Positions 32,098 to 42,512 of a DNA stretch of 64,000 bases are shown one piece after another. Both the position numbers and the translations under genes were made by a program. Each line of letters begins with the position of its first letter. The stretch's first letter is position 1. A model generated the notes under the pieces. The model saw only the letters and a list, made by a program, of their open reading frames with translations, ran no database searches and was not told the origin of the DNA. Origin of the DNA: Medakamo hakoo (Eukaryota > Chlorophyta > Trebouxiophyceae > Coccomyxaceae); the NCBI GenBank assembly GCA_026636295.1, contig CP089460.1:620001-684000 (forward strand), given 5' to 3'.

Positions 32098-34310
32098 TCA
32101 CGCCTCTCCCTCCCTCACGCCCCCGCCGCCACCCCGGTCAAAGAACGCGCGCATCTGTTGCTTCTGCCGCGCATCCTCGGCCACCCGTTTGGCCGCGACA
32201 CGCGCTTTTTCTTTAGCCGCGTCCGCCGCGGCCGACGGGTCCGCCACGCCCGCGGCGTCAAAGCAGCCGTCCGCCTCTCCATACCTCCCCAGCGCGGCCA
32301 GGGCGGCGCCTTTCCTCATCAGCGCTTTCGCGTGGCCGGGGTCGTCGCCCAGGGCCTTGTCCGCCCAGGCGATGGCTTCGCCCGACCGGCCCGCCCGCAG
32401 GCAGGCCAGGGCCAAGTTTGCGTGGGCAGACGCGCGGCCCGCCGCCGCCGCGGCGGCCACCTCCTCGCCCGCGCCCGCAAAGTCGAGGGCGTTGCCCAGC
32501 ACGTGCGCGGACCGGCGCCATTTTTCCATGGCACGGCGCAGCGTGACGTCCGCCGGGGTGGCGGCAGGCGAGCGCGACGACGGCGCCGCCGCACTCGCCT
32601 GGGCAAAGAGGGCATTGCCCTGGGTCCGCAGGTCGGCCGCGCGGCGGAGCAAGTCCGCCGGCTGCACCTCCAGCCCACCGCTGGCCGGCGTGCGGTCAAA
32701 GTCAACGAGCTCGATGGTGAAGCGCACCCGCGACCCGGGCGGGCAGCCGGCGGGTCGGTCAGACCGCCCCCCGCCCCAGGCGTGGCTGTCGTCCGACGTG
32801 ACGACGGCCGTCTCCCCAGGCGTCATCAGCCGGACGGCGAGGTCGACGGCGTCCGGGACGGCGCCCGTGCCCAGGGTGAAGGCAAAAGGCGGTGGTGACG
32901 ATGAGGAGGAGGCGGGCGCGGGCGCGGACGCGCTCCGGGTGTCCCAGACGACCGCGCCGTCTGTGTCCTCTGCTCCATCCTCGCCACCCCCTCCCGCCAC
33001 CACCACCGCCCGGACGTGCACGCGCACAGCATTGTCGTCCAGCGGGCAGTCCGCCGGGAATTCGCCCCGCCCGTCCACGACGCGTTTTTTAGTCACGGAC
33101 CCGTCGCCGACGAGGTCGCGGACCTGGACCATGCGCTTCAGCGTGATCTCCCACTCGACGCGGCTCGCGCCGGGCGGCGGGGGTGGGATGGCCGCGGCCG
33201 CGCCGCCGACGCACCGGCCTGCCGGCACCGACACAACCGCCGTCTCCCCGCGCGTCACGGTGGCGATGGCGTCTTCCAGGCCGGGCGGCAGGCTGCCGTC
33301 GCCCATGGTGGCGGTCAGCAGGGCGCCCGGCGCCGTCGACCAAAAGGGTTCGCCCGCGCCGCGCCCGTCGCTCGCCGGCGACCGCCCGACGACCTCCACG
33401 CCCACCTCGAACGGCGGGCGCGGCGTCTCCCACGTGTCGCCTTCCCTGACAGTGCGCCGGATGACGTCCCCCGCCGCGCCGCCCACGCCGACGACGTCGG
33501 CGGCATGGACGGCCAGGAGGGCCAAGTCGGCTTCGTACTCGGCGCCGGCCTCGCACCCCGGCGGCGGGCCCCACGCCTGCACCGGCGGCGCGTCCGGGTC
33601 CTTTTGGGCGGCCGTCGCGGCTGCTGCATCGATGAAACCGTACGCCCCACCGCAACGAACAAGGGCCCGGCCGCCGGGCGTGAGACCGGCCAGGGCCAGC
33701 TCCCACCCGCGCGGCAGGCGCGCGCCGCGGCCCAGGACGGCCGCGGCGGGCGTGGGGAGGGCGCCCGTGCCCGCCACGTGTTCGGGGCGGGTGGAGTACA
33801 GTGGGGGCGCCGACGATGGGGTGCCCGGCTTGCGGACGGCGACGTGGAAGACGACCTGTTGAGTGGGGTGGGGCGGGCGGGGAGGCGCAGGGTGGGGGCG
33901 AGGGGGTGGGGGCGTGTGCCCGGGCACGGGATGGAGCGCGCGCGCGCGTGTTTTGTCCCTCCGCTGCGCGCGTCCCAACGCACCATGTCGCCGTCCACGG
34001 GCGAGCTCCCGCCCGCCTGTCCCTCCGCCAGCCGTGCCACCTTGACCGCGCCGTCCACCAGGTCGGCGGCCTCACTGTTGTGTTGGGAGTTCTGTGTGAG
34101 AGAGATGAATGCGCGGCGCGAGGCCCATGCCTTTCGGCTCGCGCGCACACTCTCGACGCACCGCACCGCCCGCGTCTGCTCCGCGGTCAGCTCGTCCACA
34201 AGCGGTTCCAAATCGGGCAGGGGTGGCGCGGTCGTCAACCGCTGCACGTAGGACAGCAGGGAGGCGGCGGCCGCCGTGGCCGTGGATGGAGGCGGAGCTG
34301 CGACCGACAT
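32098..34310 (-). CDS. FKBP-TPR immunophilin, PASTICCINO1-like
   Basis: Exon 1 starts at 34310 and ends at 34167 or 34149; both are in phase. Exon 2 is 34091-33984 and exon 3 is 33855-32098. The total is about 669-675 residues. Exon 2 ends GSSPVDGDMV and exon 3 begins VFHVAVRK, recreating the start of an FKBP-type PPIase domain ('P..GD.V.FHY'). Two more FKBP-like units follow (about residues 200-300 and 330-450; for example RVEWEITLKRMVQVRDL and RVRFTIELVDF). Three TPR-like helices come last (LRTQGNALFAQA, ASAHANLALACLRAGR, AKALMRKGAALAALGRYGEAD) and a basic end. Three FKBP domains plus TPR match plant PAS1, a co-chaperone linked to very-long-chain fatty-acid elongation. The prolyl-isomerase residues look poorly kept, so activity is doubtful. 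Confidence 0.78.
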
Positions 34311-34471
34311 TTTTCGCTCGCTTCTCTTTCGCGGTTGCGCGAGTGTGCGACCTCGGCCACCTTTCTGCCCACTGCACGTCTCTCTCTCTGTGTCTCTCAT
34401 CTCTTCTTTTACACGCGGAGGAAAACCATGCCAGCGCAAATAACGAAAAAACCACAAATACCTGTCGATCG

Positions 34472-37351
34472 CTAGCTCGCGCCCGGCCCGCCCACGACGG
34501 GTTGTTGCTGCTGGGTCGGCCGACCACCTCCGCTCCCACCACCACCACCCGACCGCCACAGCGACCACCGGCGCCGGGGCGGCGCGGCGGGCGCGACCTC
34601 CACGGCCGGCACGGTGGCCGGCAACCCGGCGGGCGCTGGTGACTTGACAGCGTCCTCGGCAGCGACCGGGGCGCCGCCAGCCCCACGCCCGCCACTCCCG
34701 CCGCCGCCGCCACCACCGACGACGCTGCGCTGCAGCGGCTTGCCGTCTGCCAGCGCGCGCAGCTCTTCGCCCGTCAGCGTCTCGTGCTCCAACAGGGCTT
34801 TGGCGATGCGGCGCAGGGCGGGCGCGTGCGCGCTGAGCAGCGCTTCCACGCGGGACGCGGACGCTTTCAAGAGGGCGCCGACCTCGCGGTCGACGGTTTC
34901 GGCGAGGGCGGCCGACGGCATGGCCGGCCCGCCGCCGCCCCCGCCCCGGCCCGAGTATGGGTTGTTGTCGCCGACGGCGCGCAGGCCGACGGCGTCGCTG
35001 AACCCCCAGTCCGCCACCATGGCGCGTGCGATGGCCGTGGCTTTGCGCAGGTCGTCGGCCGCGCCGGACGTCACGGCGTCGGGCCCAAAAATCAGGCCTT
35101 CCGCCGTGCGGCCCGCCAGCGCGACGTCCATGGACGCGAGCATCTGGGACCGGGACATACTGTACATCGAGTCTTCGTCGGGCGAGTAGGCGACGAGGCC
35201 CAGGGCGACGCCGCCCTGCACGCCGCGCGGGACGATGGTCGCCTTGTGGATGGGCGTCGAGCCCGGGGTGAGCAGGGCGGCGAGGGCGTGGCCGCCTTCG
35301 TGGTAGGCCGTGACCTCCCGCTCGCGGTCGGACAGGCGCATGGACGGGCGGGCGGCGCCCAGGACGACCTTGTCCCGGGCCTCGTCCAGGGCGGCCTGCG
35401 AAATGGAGGCCGCGCCCAGGCGGGCAGACCGCAGCGCCGCCTCGTTCACCAGGGTCGCCAGGTCGGCGCCGCTGAACCCGGGCGTGCGCCGGGCGAGCGA
35501 GGCGACGTCCACGTCGTGCGCCGCAGACCGCGTCTTGTCCAGGTAGTACTTGAGGATGTCCGCCCGGCCCGCGACGTCGGGCAGCGAGACGGACACGTGG
35601 CGGTCGAACCGCCCCGCGCGCGTGAGGGCCGGGTCGAGCGCGTCGCCCAGGTTCGTCGCCCCGATCACAATCACGCCCGAATCGCCTGAGAACCCGTCGA
35701 TCTGCGTGAGCAGCTCGTCCAGGGTTTGGCGCGAGTGGTTTTCCAGGGCGCGGCGCGTCCCGCCCAGGGCGTCGATCTCGTCAATGAAAACGATGCAAGG
35801 CGCTTGCGCCTTGGCCGCTTCAAACAGCTTGCGGATGCGGCCCGACCCCAGGCCGACAAACACCTCATCAAACTGCGAGCCCGACCGGTAGAAAAACGGG
35901 ACGCCCGCCTCGCCCGCGACGGCGCGGGCCAGCAGCGTCTTGCCCGTCCCCGGCGGCCCGGTCATCAGCACGCCCTTGGGCAGCTTGGCGCCCAGCCGCG
36001 TGAACTTGGCCGGGTCTTTGAGGAAGGACACGACCTCCTCCAGCTCCGCCTTGGACTCTTCACACCCGCGCACGTCGGAGAAGCGGACGTTGGGCTTGGA
36101 CCCCTCGTCCGCGTTGACGGCGGTGGGCGTGCCCCCAAACAGCTTGTCCAGGGGCGAGCCGGGCGCCATGCCGGCCGCGCCCGTCGAGCCGCCCACGGGC
36201 GCGCCGGGCAGAGCGGGCGACCCGGACCCGGGCAAGCCGGCCGGGCGGTCGGCATCGCCGCCGTACCGGCGGGAGGCGGAGAAGCCCAGGTACAGGAAAG
36301 ACGCGAGGACGGCGGCGAGCCAGGCCGTGGAGAGGAGCGCACCAATCCCGGACCGGGCCGGCGCCCGTGGGCCGACGCTGCCACCGCCCAGGCTGATGAC
36401 GCCGCCCCGGCCGTCGGACAGGGCGATGTGCAAGGGGCGGGCGGGCGAGGCGCCCGGGCGGGCGGGCGTGCCGTCGCCGGCCAGGGCGGCGGCCGACCCG
36501 GGGTCGGCGCGCGCGGCCGCGTCGGCAAGGATGACCGGCAGACGCGGGCGGGGGGCGCCGCGCGGGCCGGTCACACCGGGACCGGCGGGCGCGCCTTCCA
36601 AGCCGCCCAGCCTGTCCAGGGCGCGGAGGTAGACGCCCAGGCCGGCCTCGTTGAGGGGGGCGCGGGCGGGCGGCGCGCCGGCCGCGGCCGCGACGGCCGC
36701 TGTGCGGACGCCCGCCCGGCTGGCGGGCGGCCAGGCGGGCGCTTCGACGGCGGAGACCACCTCGTCGGGACGACCAGCTTTGAGCAGGGCGTCGATGTAC
36801 GCCGTGAAGGCGGCCGCATCGCCCGGCGACGCGGACGCAGACGCGCGCAGGGCGGCCAGCCGCCGGGCGCTCAGGTTGGACACCCACCCCCGGACGGGCG
36901 CGGTCGCCGTGTCGGCCGCGGCGCGGACGGCCGCGGCCGTCGCAGCCGCCCAGCCCAGCAGGCCGGCAGGGGTAGCAGTTGTGACGGTCGGCGCCGCGTC
37001 GGCTTTGGCGTCGGCCTCGCCCATCAGGGCCGGCAAGACGGCCGCGGCCGGGCGGGCCGCGCCTGGCCAGGGCGCGGCCGCGCCACCGCTCGGGTGTCCG
37101 AGCCCATCCTCACGTCCGCCGCCCGCGCGGGCTGGGTCGTCGCTCCCTTCGCCGCTCGCTTCCCGTTGGGGGCGGGCCACACGCGTGTGGACCCGTCGAG
37201 CGGGGCGCAAGGGGTGCGAGGCGCGCTGGACCGGGCGCGGGCGGGGCGGAAGGGTTGGGGAGCGGAGGAGGTGCGACGACGACGACGACGGGGCCCACAG
37301 AGACGCCCGCGCCGACGACGCCGGCGCCCGCATGGCTGGTGCGGCAGACAT
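34472..37351 (-). CDS. FtsH11-like ATP-dependent zinc metalloprotease (i-AAA type)
   Basis: Membrane-bound AAA protease of plastids and/or mitochondria; 959 residues without introns. The first 60 or so residues are Ser/Arg/Pro-rich, like an organelle presequence. A TPR-like helical region (about 150-200) and one transmembrane helix (about 334-353) precede the catalytic part. Walker A is GPPGTGKT (about 464) and the pore loop is in FVGLGSGRIR. Walker B is VFIDEIDALGG (about 523), followed by the second region of homology, with ATNLGDALDPALTRAGRFDRH. The zinc site is HEGGH (about 682), with the third ligand in SGAADDLRKAT. DVRGCEESKAELEEVV and FFYRSGSQF are closer to FtsH11 than to FtsH4/YME1. 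A Gly-rich, Pro-rich C-terminal tail of about 90 residues is extra. The start is head-to-head with FabZ, 218 bp away. Confidence 0.9.
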   Translation of the reverse strand: MSAAPAMRAPASSARASLWAPSSSSSHLLRSPTLPPRPRPVQRASHPLRPARRVHTRVARPQREASGEGSDDPARAGGGREDGLGHPSGGAAAPWPGAARPAAAVLPALMGEADAKADAAPTVTTATPAGLLGWAAATAAAVRAAADTATAPVRGWVSNLSARRLAALRASASASPGDAAAFTAYIDALLKAGRPDEVVSAVEAPAWPPASRAGVRTAAVAAAAGAPPARAPLNEAGLGVYLRALDRLGGLEGAPAGPGVTGPRGAPRPRLPVILADAAARADPGSAAALAGDGTPARPGASPARPLHIALSDGRGGVISLGGGSVGPRAPARSGIGALLSTAWLAAVLASFLYLGFSASRRYGGDADRPAGLPGSGSPALPGAPVGGSTGAAGMAPGSPLDKLFGGTPTAVNADEGSKPNVRFSDVRGCEESKAELEEVVSFLKDPAKFTRLGAKLPKGVLMTGPPGTGKTLLARAVAGEAGVPFFYRSGSQFDEVFVGLGSGRIRKLFEAAKAQAPCIVFIDEIDALGGTRRALENHSRQTLDELLTQIDGFSGDSGVIVIGATNLGDALDPALTRAGRFDRHVSVSLPDVAGRADILKYYLDKTRSAAHDVDVASLARRTPGFSGADLATLVNEAALRSARLGAASISQAALDEARDKVVLGAARPSMRLSDREREVTAYHEGGHALAALLTPGSTPIHKATIVPRGVQGGVALGLVAYSPDEDSMYSMSRSQMLASMDVALAGRTAEGLIFGPDAVTSGAADDLRKATAIARAMVADWGFSDAVGLRAVGDNNPYSGRGGGGGGPAMPSAALAETVDREVGALLKASASRVEALLSAHAPALRRIAKALLEHETLTGEELRALADGKPLQRSVVGGGGGGGSGGRGAGGAPVAAEDAVKSPAPAGLPATVPAVEVAPAAPPRRRWSLWRSGGGGGSGGGRPTQQQQPVVGGPGAS

Positions 37352-37569
37352 GCGGACAGGTTGGTGTTCAGAGAGCTAGGGTAAGGTTTCGGAGGTGGGT
37401 TTCGGAGCCGGCAGGACGCGTGCGCGGCGCACCGCGCACCGGGACACTGAAAAAAAAGAAGGTCAAAGGCAATGCAACTGTGTCTCGCCGGACCGCGCAA
37501 CGAACCGACCGCAGACTCGTTCCCTTGTCGTTCCTTTTCTTTCCATCGATAAGAAATCCACGCCCCGTC

Positions 37570-38727
37570 ATGTCCTTCTCCCTGACCTCCCGCGTGGCGG
37601 CGACGCCCCTGCAGGCCCGTCGCACCAGGTGCGTGAGGTGGTTGTAGGGCGCGCGACAAAAAAACTAGGGCCTTGTGTCGTCTCCGCTCGGCACGGAGCC
37701 GGCAGCGAAGCGCGCACAGCCGCTCGTTTTTCCTTTGAGCGGCGCCGCCCCTCGGAGGCCGACGCACATTCTGCCCGCCCGCCCAGCCAGACCAAGGAAC
37801 TGTGTACGGGCTTTACGATGGGGTAGGCCAGGGACGGCGGTGTCCAGCCGACCAGGTCGCATTCTCGCATTCATCTTTCTCGCGCGTCTCACCCGTTCCT
37901 CGCTCGACGCGTCGCGCCCCCCCCCCCCCCCCCCCCAACCCCCTCCACCACCACTCAGCTCCGCGCCGCGCCGCACCGCCTCCACCCCAGCCCGGGCCGC
38001 CGCCCCCGTCGATGCCGCGACCGTCCCCGGCCTGGCCACCGCCAAGTCCGGCAACTCGTTCAAGCCGCTGCAGGACATTGAAGCCATCCAGCAGATCTTG
38101 CCCCACCGCTTCCCTTTCCTCCTGGTCGACCGCGTCGTCGAGCTGGAACCGCAGTCGTACGCCGTGGGCTACAAGAACGTGACGGCCAACGACAACTTCT
38201 TCACGGGCCACTTCCCGGACCGCAAGATCATGCCCGGTGAGTGCTTTTTTATTTTCTGGATGGACGGACGGGGGAAAGAAAAAGCCAGCGCCGCCCCCAC
38301 GCACCTCACAGTTCCGTCTCAACAACCCAGCCCTCGCGGGCGCGCGGGCCACACACGCTCCGCCCGCGCCGGGCGTTCGCGGCGGTGGACGCGGCTTTCA
38401 CACCCCCATCCCCCGTCCCTATCCCCCCGCCCATCCCAACCCCACTCAGGCGTCCTCCAGGTCGAGGCCATGGCCCAGCTGGGCGGCATTGTGATGATGG
38501 ACCCGGCCGACAAGGCCGCCCAACAGAACTTCTTCTTCGGCGGGATTGAGGGCTGCAAGTTCCGGCGGCCCGTCGTCCCGGGCGACACGCTCATGATGCA
38601 CGTCCAACTCACCAAATTCAACAAGCGGTTTGGCATCGCCAAGATGGCGGCCAAGGCGTTCATCGGCGACGAAATGTGCTGTGAAGCCGAACTGACGCTG
38701 GTCATGGCGCCGTCGGCCAAAAAGTGA
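37570..38727 (+). CDS. FABZ: 3-hydroxyacyl-[acyl-carrier-protein] dehydratase FabZ, plastid
   Basis: Hot-dog-fold dehydratase of type II fatty-acid synthesis, converting 3-hydroxyacyl-ACP to trans-2-enoyl-ACP in the plastid. Exons 37570-37628, 37959-38236 and 38450-38727 (phases 2, 1) give 204 residues. Exon 1 and the start of exon 2 form a Ser/Arg/Ala-rich transit peptide. The mature enzyme starts near IEAIQQILPHRFPFLLVDRV, containing the catalytic histidine in LPHRFPFL. The second catalytic residue lies in the exon 3 helix, where GVLQVEAMAQLGG replaces the usual PG.L..EA.AQ; the splice rebuilds MPGVLQVEA. The end, DEMCCEAELTLVM, is also typical. Intron 1 ends in a run of 20 C before its acceptor. 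Confidence 0.94.
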
Positions 38728-38922
38728 GCGCGCGCGTTGTGGGGTTGGAGTGGCGCGGCCGTACAGCGCGTGGCCCTGGGTTGTGTAAAGCATGACGGTC
38801 ACGTGCATTGAGACACGGGGGTCGGGTGGGCGTGCGGGCAACCCTGTGGTGGGCGTGAAAGTTTGGGCCAAACTTGCTGCCGGGGTGGGGTGGGAACCCT
38901 AAACCTCTCTCCTCGCCTGGAC

Positions 38923-39741
38923 CTAACACTCGCCTCCTCCATCCCCGCGCGCCTCCCGCCGCCGCTTGCGCGCCTTCCCGTCCTTCCTGCCCTTCCTCCT
39001 CTCAGCCGCCTCCGCCTCCGCCTCCCGCGCCGACGCCGCGGCCCGGGCCTCACCCAGCGCGGCGGCGTGCGCCGGGCACAGCCGCACTTTGACGAGCGCG
39101 CGGCGGACGGCCGGGGCCACCCCGCGCTCGCCGTCGCCCCCGCCTTCCGCGTACTCAAACGGCAGCTCGAACGTGGCCAGGCCCGCCCGGACAGCGCAGG
39201 CGGGCCGGGCGCCGCACGTCAGGTGGCCCCGCCCCGCCACGACCTCCTCGGCCGTCCGCCACCGCAGGCCGACCAGGCCGCCAGCTGGCGCGGACGCCCG
39301 GCTCAGGTCAACGATCGCAAACTCCCGGAACAGGCGGGCGTAGTACGCCCGGGCCAGGCGGGCCCGCCAGGCGGCGGCCGGGTCGGGCCCCGCCTCGGCG
39401 GCCGACGCGGCGGCCACGTCGGCGGGCGTGGGGAGGAAGCGGTACGCTGCCGCCAGCGCGTCGGCGTCGGCGCCGCCGAGCGTGGCGGTGGACGACGGGC
39501 GGGGCGGCGACGACGACGACGCGGCGCCGCCGCCGCCACGCCCGGGCAGGCTCACGCCCGCTTCACCCGCTGTGGCAGCGGCCGCGGCGGCGCGCGACGC
39601 CGGCAGGCCGCCGGCTCCGAACGCGGTGCGCGCGGCCGCGACCAGCGCCGCGTGCCGCGCCGCGTCGGCTTCCCGCGCGTCCGCGACGCTGCCCACCATG
39701 ACGGGCGGACGGCGCCGGGGTGGGGGTGGAGCGCCGTCCAT
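38923..39741 (-). CDS. FRA10AC1: FRA10AC1-family nuclear protein
   Basis: Homologue of the folate-sensitive fragile-site protein FRA10AC1, a conserved eukaryotic nuclear protein found with spliceosomes. A single exon gives 272 residues from the ATG at 39741, or 258 from the ATG at 39699, which is nearer the short plant N-terminus. N-terminal VADAREADAARHAALVAAARTAF corresponds to 'DREE...H...DAY.RH.KF'. Next comes YRFLPT, matching the family 'HRFL'. The core is WRARLARAYYARLFREFAIVDLSR, then GLRWRTAEEVVAGRGHLTCGA, then ALVKVRLCPAHAAAL, collinear with human FRA10AC1 (LAKKYYDKLFKEYCIADLSKY, FRWR.EKEVI.GKGQF.CG, ALVKLRLC). The paired cysteines may bind metal. The tail is Lys/Arg-rich. Only 28 bases separate the start from the stop of the gene upstream on the same strand. 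Confidence 0.86.
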   Translation of the reverse strand: MDGAPPPPRRRPPVMVGSVADAREADAARHAALVAAARTAFGAGGLPASRAAAAAATAGEAGVSLPGRGGGGAASSSSPPRPSSTATLGGADADALAAAYRFLPTPADVAAASAAEAGPDPAAAWRARLARAYYARLFREFAIVDLSRASAPAGGLVGLRWRTAEEVVAGRGHLTCGARPACAVRAGLATFELPFEYAEGGGDGERGVAPAVRRALVKVRLCPAHAAALGEARAAASAREAEAEAAERRKGRKDGKARKRRREARGDGGGEC

Positions 39742-39769
39742 GGCCCCGCCACACTCTTCTCGCACTCAC

Positions 39770-40231
39770 CTAGCGCGTGCGGCGCCGCCCGCCGACGCCC
39801 TCGGAGTCGGGTCGGGCCAGGTGCGGCGCCAAGTCGGCGGGGAGGCGGGGCGTGTTGAGGAAGGCCGCCAGCGGGTGGACGGCGGCGGCGGCGAAGCCGG
39901 GTGGCGCGCCCGGTGGGGGCGGGTCGTTGAAGACAGGGGCTGTGGGAGTGTGGGTGGGGGCGGGCGGGCGTGGTGGGGGTGGGGTGCGGGCGGGGAGGGC
40001 GCGAGGGCAGAATGGAGAGGGGGGGAGAGGGCGGGGGAGGGGTCGGCGCGCCGTTCAAACGGGCCCGCGCCCGGCCACCAAACACACGCCCTCACCTTTG
40101 CCCGCCAGGTCACGGAACGCGAAAGTCGTGCCAGCCAGGCGGCCTTTGAGTTCCAGGAGGGCGGCGCGGTAAGGAGCGGACACGGCGTCCTCAGACGCGG
40201 GCGTGAGCGGGTTGGTGGCGGGCGGGCGCAT
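39770..40231 (-). CDS. Unassigned 101-residue protein
   Basis: Exons 40231-40096 and 39939-39770 join in phase 1 (donor GTGAGG, acceptor CCACAG) to give 101 residues ending RRRTR and TAG. The N-terminal half looks ordered and amphipathic: EDAVSAPYRAALLELKGRLAGTTFAFRDLAGK. The second half is Pro/Ala-rich: APVFNDPPPPGAPPGF, then HPLAAFLNTPRLPADLAPHLARP. No family is recognised. The other reading frames of exon 1 meet a stop, which supports this frame. The stop codon sits directly against a perfect GTGAGTG donor and 28 bases before the FRA10AC1 start, so the two may share a transcript or promoter. The start is head-to-head with argininosuccinate lyase. Confidence 0.5.
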
Positions 40232-40515
40232 GCGGGTCCCGACTTTTCTGGAGGAGACGACGCGCGTTTCCCTGGCTTTTTCTGGTTTGGCTGGCTCGTT
40301 GAGTAGGACAGGCTGCGTGCTCGTCAGCAGCAGTGCGTTGAGGGGTGGACGCGGGGCGGCAGTGTGTTCGACGACCCGAAAACAGAGTGGCCGCACAGTC
40401 GAAACAGAGGAATGCTTTTACACGGGAGTCTGGCCGAAAGAAAGAGGAGGAAAAAACGAGGCGCGCGTCCCCCGCTCCCTGCCCGGCCCCCCGAGTCCGC
40501 TCCGTCCTCGCGCCA

Positions 40516-42339
40516 ATGACCACCGGACCGGCGTCCCTGCCCCGCCGCTGCACGGTGAAGAATGGAGTGCTGGAGAGGAGGCCGGCACGGGCAAAGCTTT
40601 GCACGTTTGTCGCGGCCGCCCCGACGCCGCGAGTGTGCGCCCTACTCCGCGAGTGTGCGCCCGCCCGCCCTCCCACACCGCCTCACACACCATCCGCAAC
40701 GCACACAAAACCACCTCAGGTCACCGGTCGTGGGCGGCTGACGGCTATGGTGCGTGTTGTTGCGTGCTGCTGTTCACCTGACACGACCCCGCCGCGGCAG
40801 AGGCTAGCCGTCGCGCGCCGGCGCGCTCTCAACCATCTGCCCTCTCCCTCACACCCCCCCGGCCTCTCTCCCTCACAGGCGTCCGCCACCAGCCCGCGCG
40901 GACCGGCCCCACCCGCCGCCACCGCACCATCCTCCACGCAGTCCGCCCCCAAAAAACTGTGGGGCGGCCGTTTCACGGGCGCGACGGACCCGCTGATGGA
41001 GGGCTTCAACGCGTCGCTGCCCGTCGACCGCCGCATGTGGGCCGAGGACCTGAAGGGGTCGGCCGCGTACGCGGCGGCCCTGGCCCGCGCGGGCGTCCTG
41101 ACGGCCGAGGAGGCGGCCACCATTCGGTCGGGCCTGGAAGACGTCGGCAAAGAGTGGGCGGCCGGGACTTTCAAGGTCGTGCCCGGCGACGAGGACATCC
41201 ACACCGCCAACGAACGCCGGCTGACGGAGATTGTGGGCGCCGTCGGCGGCAAGCTGCACACGGGCCGGTCGCGCAATGACCAGGTCGCCACCGACACCCG
41301 CCTGTGGCTGGAGCACCACCTGCGCACGGTCACCCGCCCCGCGCTCGCCGACCTCATCAAAGCGGCGGCGGCGCGCGCGGAGGCGGAGGCGGACGTCGTC
41401 ATGCCGGGCTACACCCACCTCCAAGCCGCCCAGGCCGTGCGGTGGGGGCACTGGTTGTGCGCGCACGCGGCGGCGTGGCAGCGGGACGACGCCCGGCTGG
41501 CGGACGCCCTGCCGCGCATCGGCACGCTGCCCCTGGGCAGCGGCGCGCTGGCGGGCAACCCGTTTGGCCTCGACCGCGCCGCCCTCTCGGCCGACCTGGG
41601 CTTTGGCGGCCGGGTCTGCCCCAACTCCATGGACGCCGTCTCCGACCGGGACTACGTCGCCGAAACCCTGTTCGTCGCGGCCCTGACCATGACGCACCTG
41701 TCCCGGTGGGCGGAAGACCTGATCATTTACTCGTCGCCGGGCTACGGTTTCATCCAGTGCGCGGACGCGTACGCGACGGGCTCGTCCCTCATGCCCCAGA
41801 AGAAGAACCCGGACGCCCTGGAGCTGATCCGGGGCAAGGCGGGCGTGGCCATCGGCAACCTGACCGGCATCCTGGCCGTGATCAAGGGCACGCCCCTCAC
41901 CTACAACAAAGACTTGCAGGAGGCGTGGGGGCTGCTGTTTGGCGGCGTCGACGCCCTGGACGCCTGCATCCGCATCGCCACCGGCGTCCTGTCCACGCTG
42001 TCCATCAACCCGGCCGCCATGGCTGCTGGGCTCTCTTCCGACATGCTGGCGACGGACCTGGCTGAGTACCTGGTGCGCAAGGGCGTCCCCTTCCGGGAGA
42101 CCCACCACGTCGCGGGCGCGGCCGTCAAGCTGGCCGAAGACCGCGGCTGCGCCCTCGCCGACCTCAGCCCGGCCGACTTGCGCACCCTCCACCCACTGTT
42201 TGGGGACGACGTCAGCGCCCTGTGGGATTTCGGCGCGTCGGCCGACTCGCGCGACACGGAGGGCGGCGCGTCCAAACGCAGCGTCCTGGAACAGGTGGAA
42301 AAGCTGAAAGCCTATTTGAAGGAGGCGGGCCTGGACTGA
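40516..42339 (+). CDS. ASL: Argininosuccinate lyase
   Basis: Last step of arginine synthesis: argininosuccinate to arginine plus fumarate, in the plastid of plants and algae. The enzyme proper is certain from 40879. It starts KKLWGGRFTGATDPLMEGFN and contains TGRSRNDQVATD, GYTHLQAAQAVRWGHW and the fumarase/aspartase-superfamily signature SSLMPQKKNPDALELIRGK. It ends LEQVEKLKAYLKEAGLD. I predict exon 1 as 40516-40749 (ATG at 40516, donor GTGCGT) and exon 2 as 40879-42339, phase 0, for 564 residues including a long Arg/Ala/Pro transit peptide. The frame is open through the intron except for composition, so the 5' end is uncertain; a start at the ATG at 40747, directly before the donor, is also possible. 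Catalytic serine and lysine are present in the signature. Confidence 0.9.
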   Translation: MTTGPASLPRRCTVKNGVLERRPARAKLCTFVAAAPTPRVCALLRECAPARPPTPPHTPSATHTKPPQVTGRGRLTAMVRVVACCCSPDTTPPRQRLAVARRRALNHLPSPSHPPGLSPSQASATSPRGPAPPAATAPSSTQSAPKKLWGGRFTGATDPLMEGFNASLPVDRRMWAEDLKGSAAYAAALARAGVLTAEEAATIRSGLEDVGKEWAAGTFKVVPGDEDIHTANERRLTEIVGAVGGKLHTGRSRNDQVATDTRLWLEHHLRTVTRPALADLIKAAAARAEAEADVVMPGYTHLQAAQAVRWGHWLCAHAAAWQRDDARLADALPRIGTLPLGSGALAGNPFGLDRAALSADLGFGGRVCPNSMDAVSDRDYVAETLFVAALTMTHLSRWAEDLIIYSSPGYGFIQCADAYATGSSLMPQKKNPDALELIRGKAGVAIGNLTGILAVIKGTPLTYNKDLQEAWGLLFGGVDALDACIRIATGVLSTLSINPAAMAAGLSSDMLATDLAEYLVRKGVPFRETHHVAGAAVKLAEDRGCALADLSPADLRTLHPLFGDDVSALWDFGASADSRDTEGGASKRSVLEQVEKLKAYLKEAGLD

Positions 42340-42512
42340 GGGAGGGATGGAGGCTGGCGGCGGGGGCGCGCGGGCGTGTGTGCGCCGGGCGCCCAGCCCC
42401 TCGTCCGGGGACGTGGGGGAGGAGCGAGGGCGGGCGAGTGTGAAACAAAAAAGGAAGCATGGATGGATGGATGGATGGTGTCTTTTCATTTTTTTTCTCT
42501 AACACTAAAATT

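Noticed and set aside
39766-40113. A longer FRA10AC1 model using the 39939-39770 segment as an upstream exon
   Set aside because: The frame needed for the join meets a stop in the preceding exon and gives a Pro/Arg-only translation. The APVFNDPP frame with its own TAG is more protein-like.
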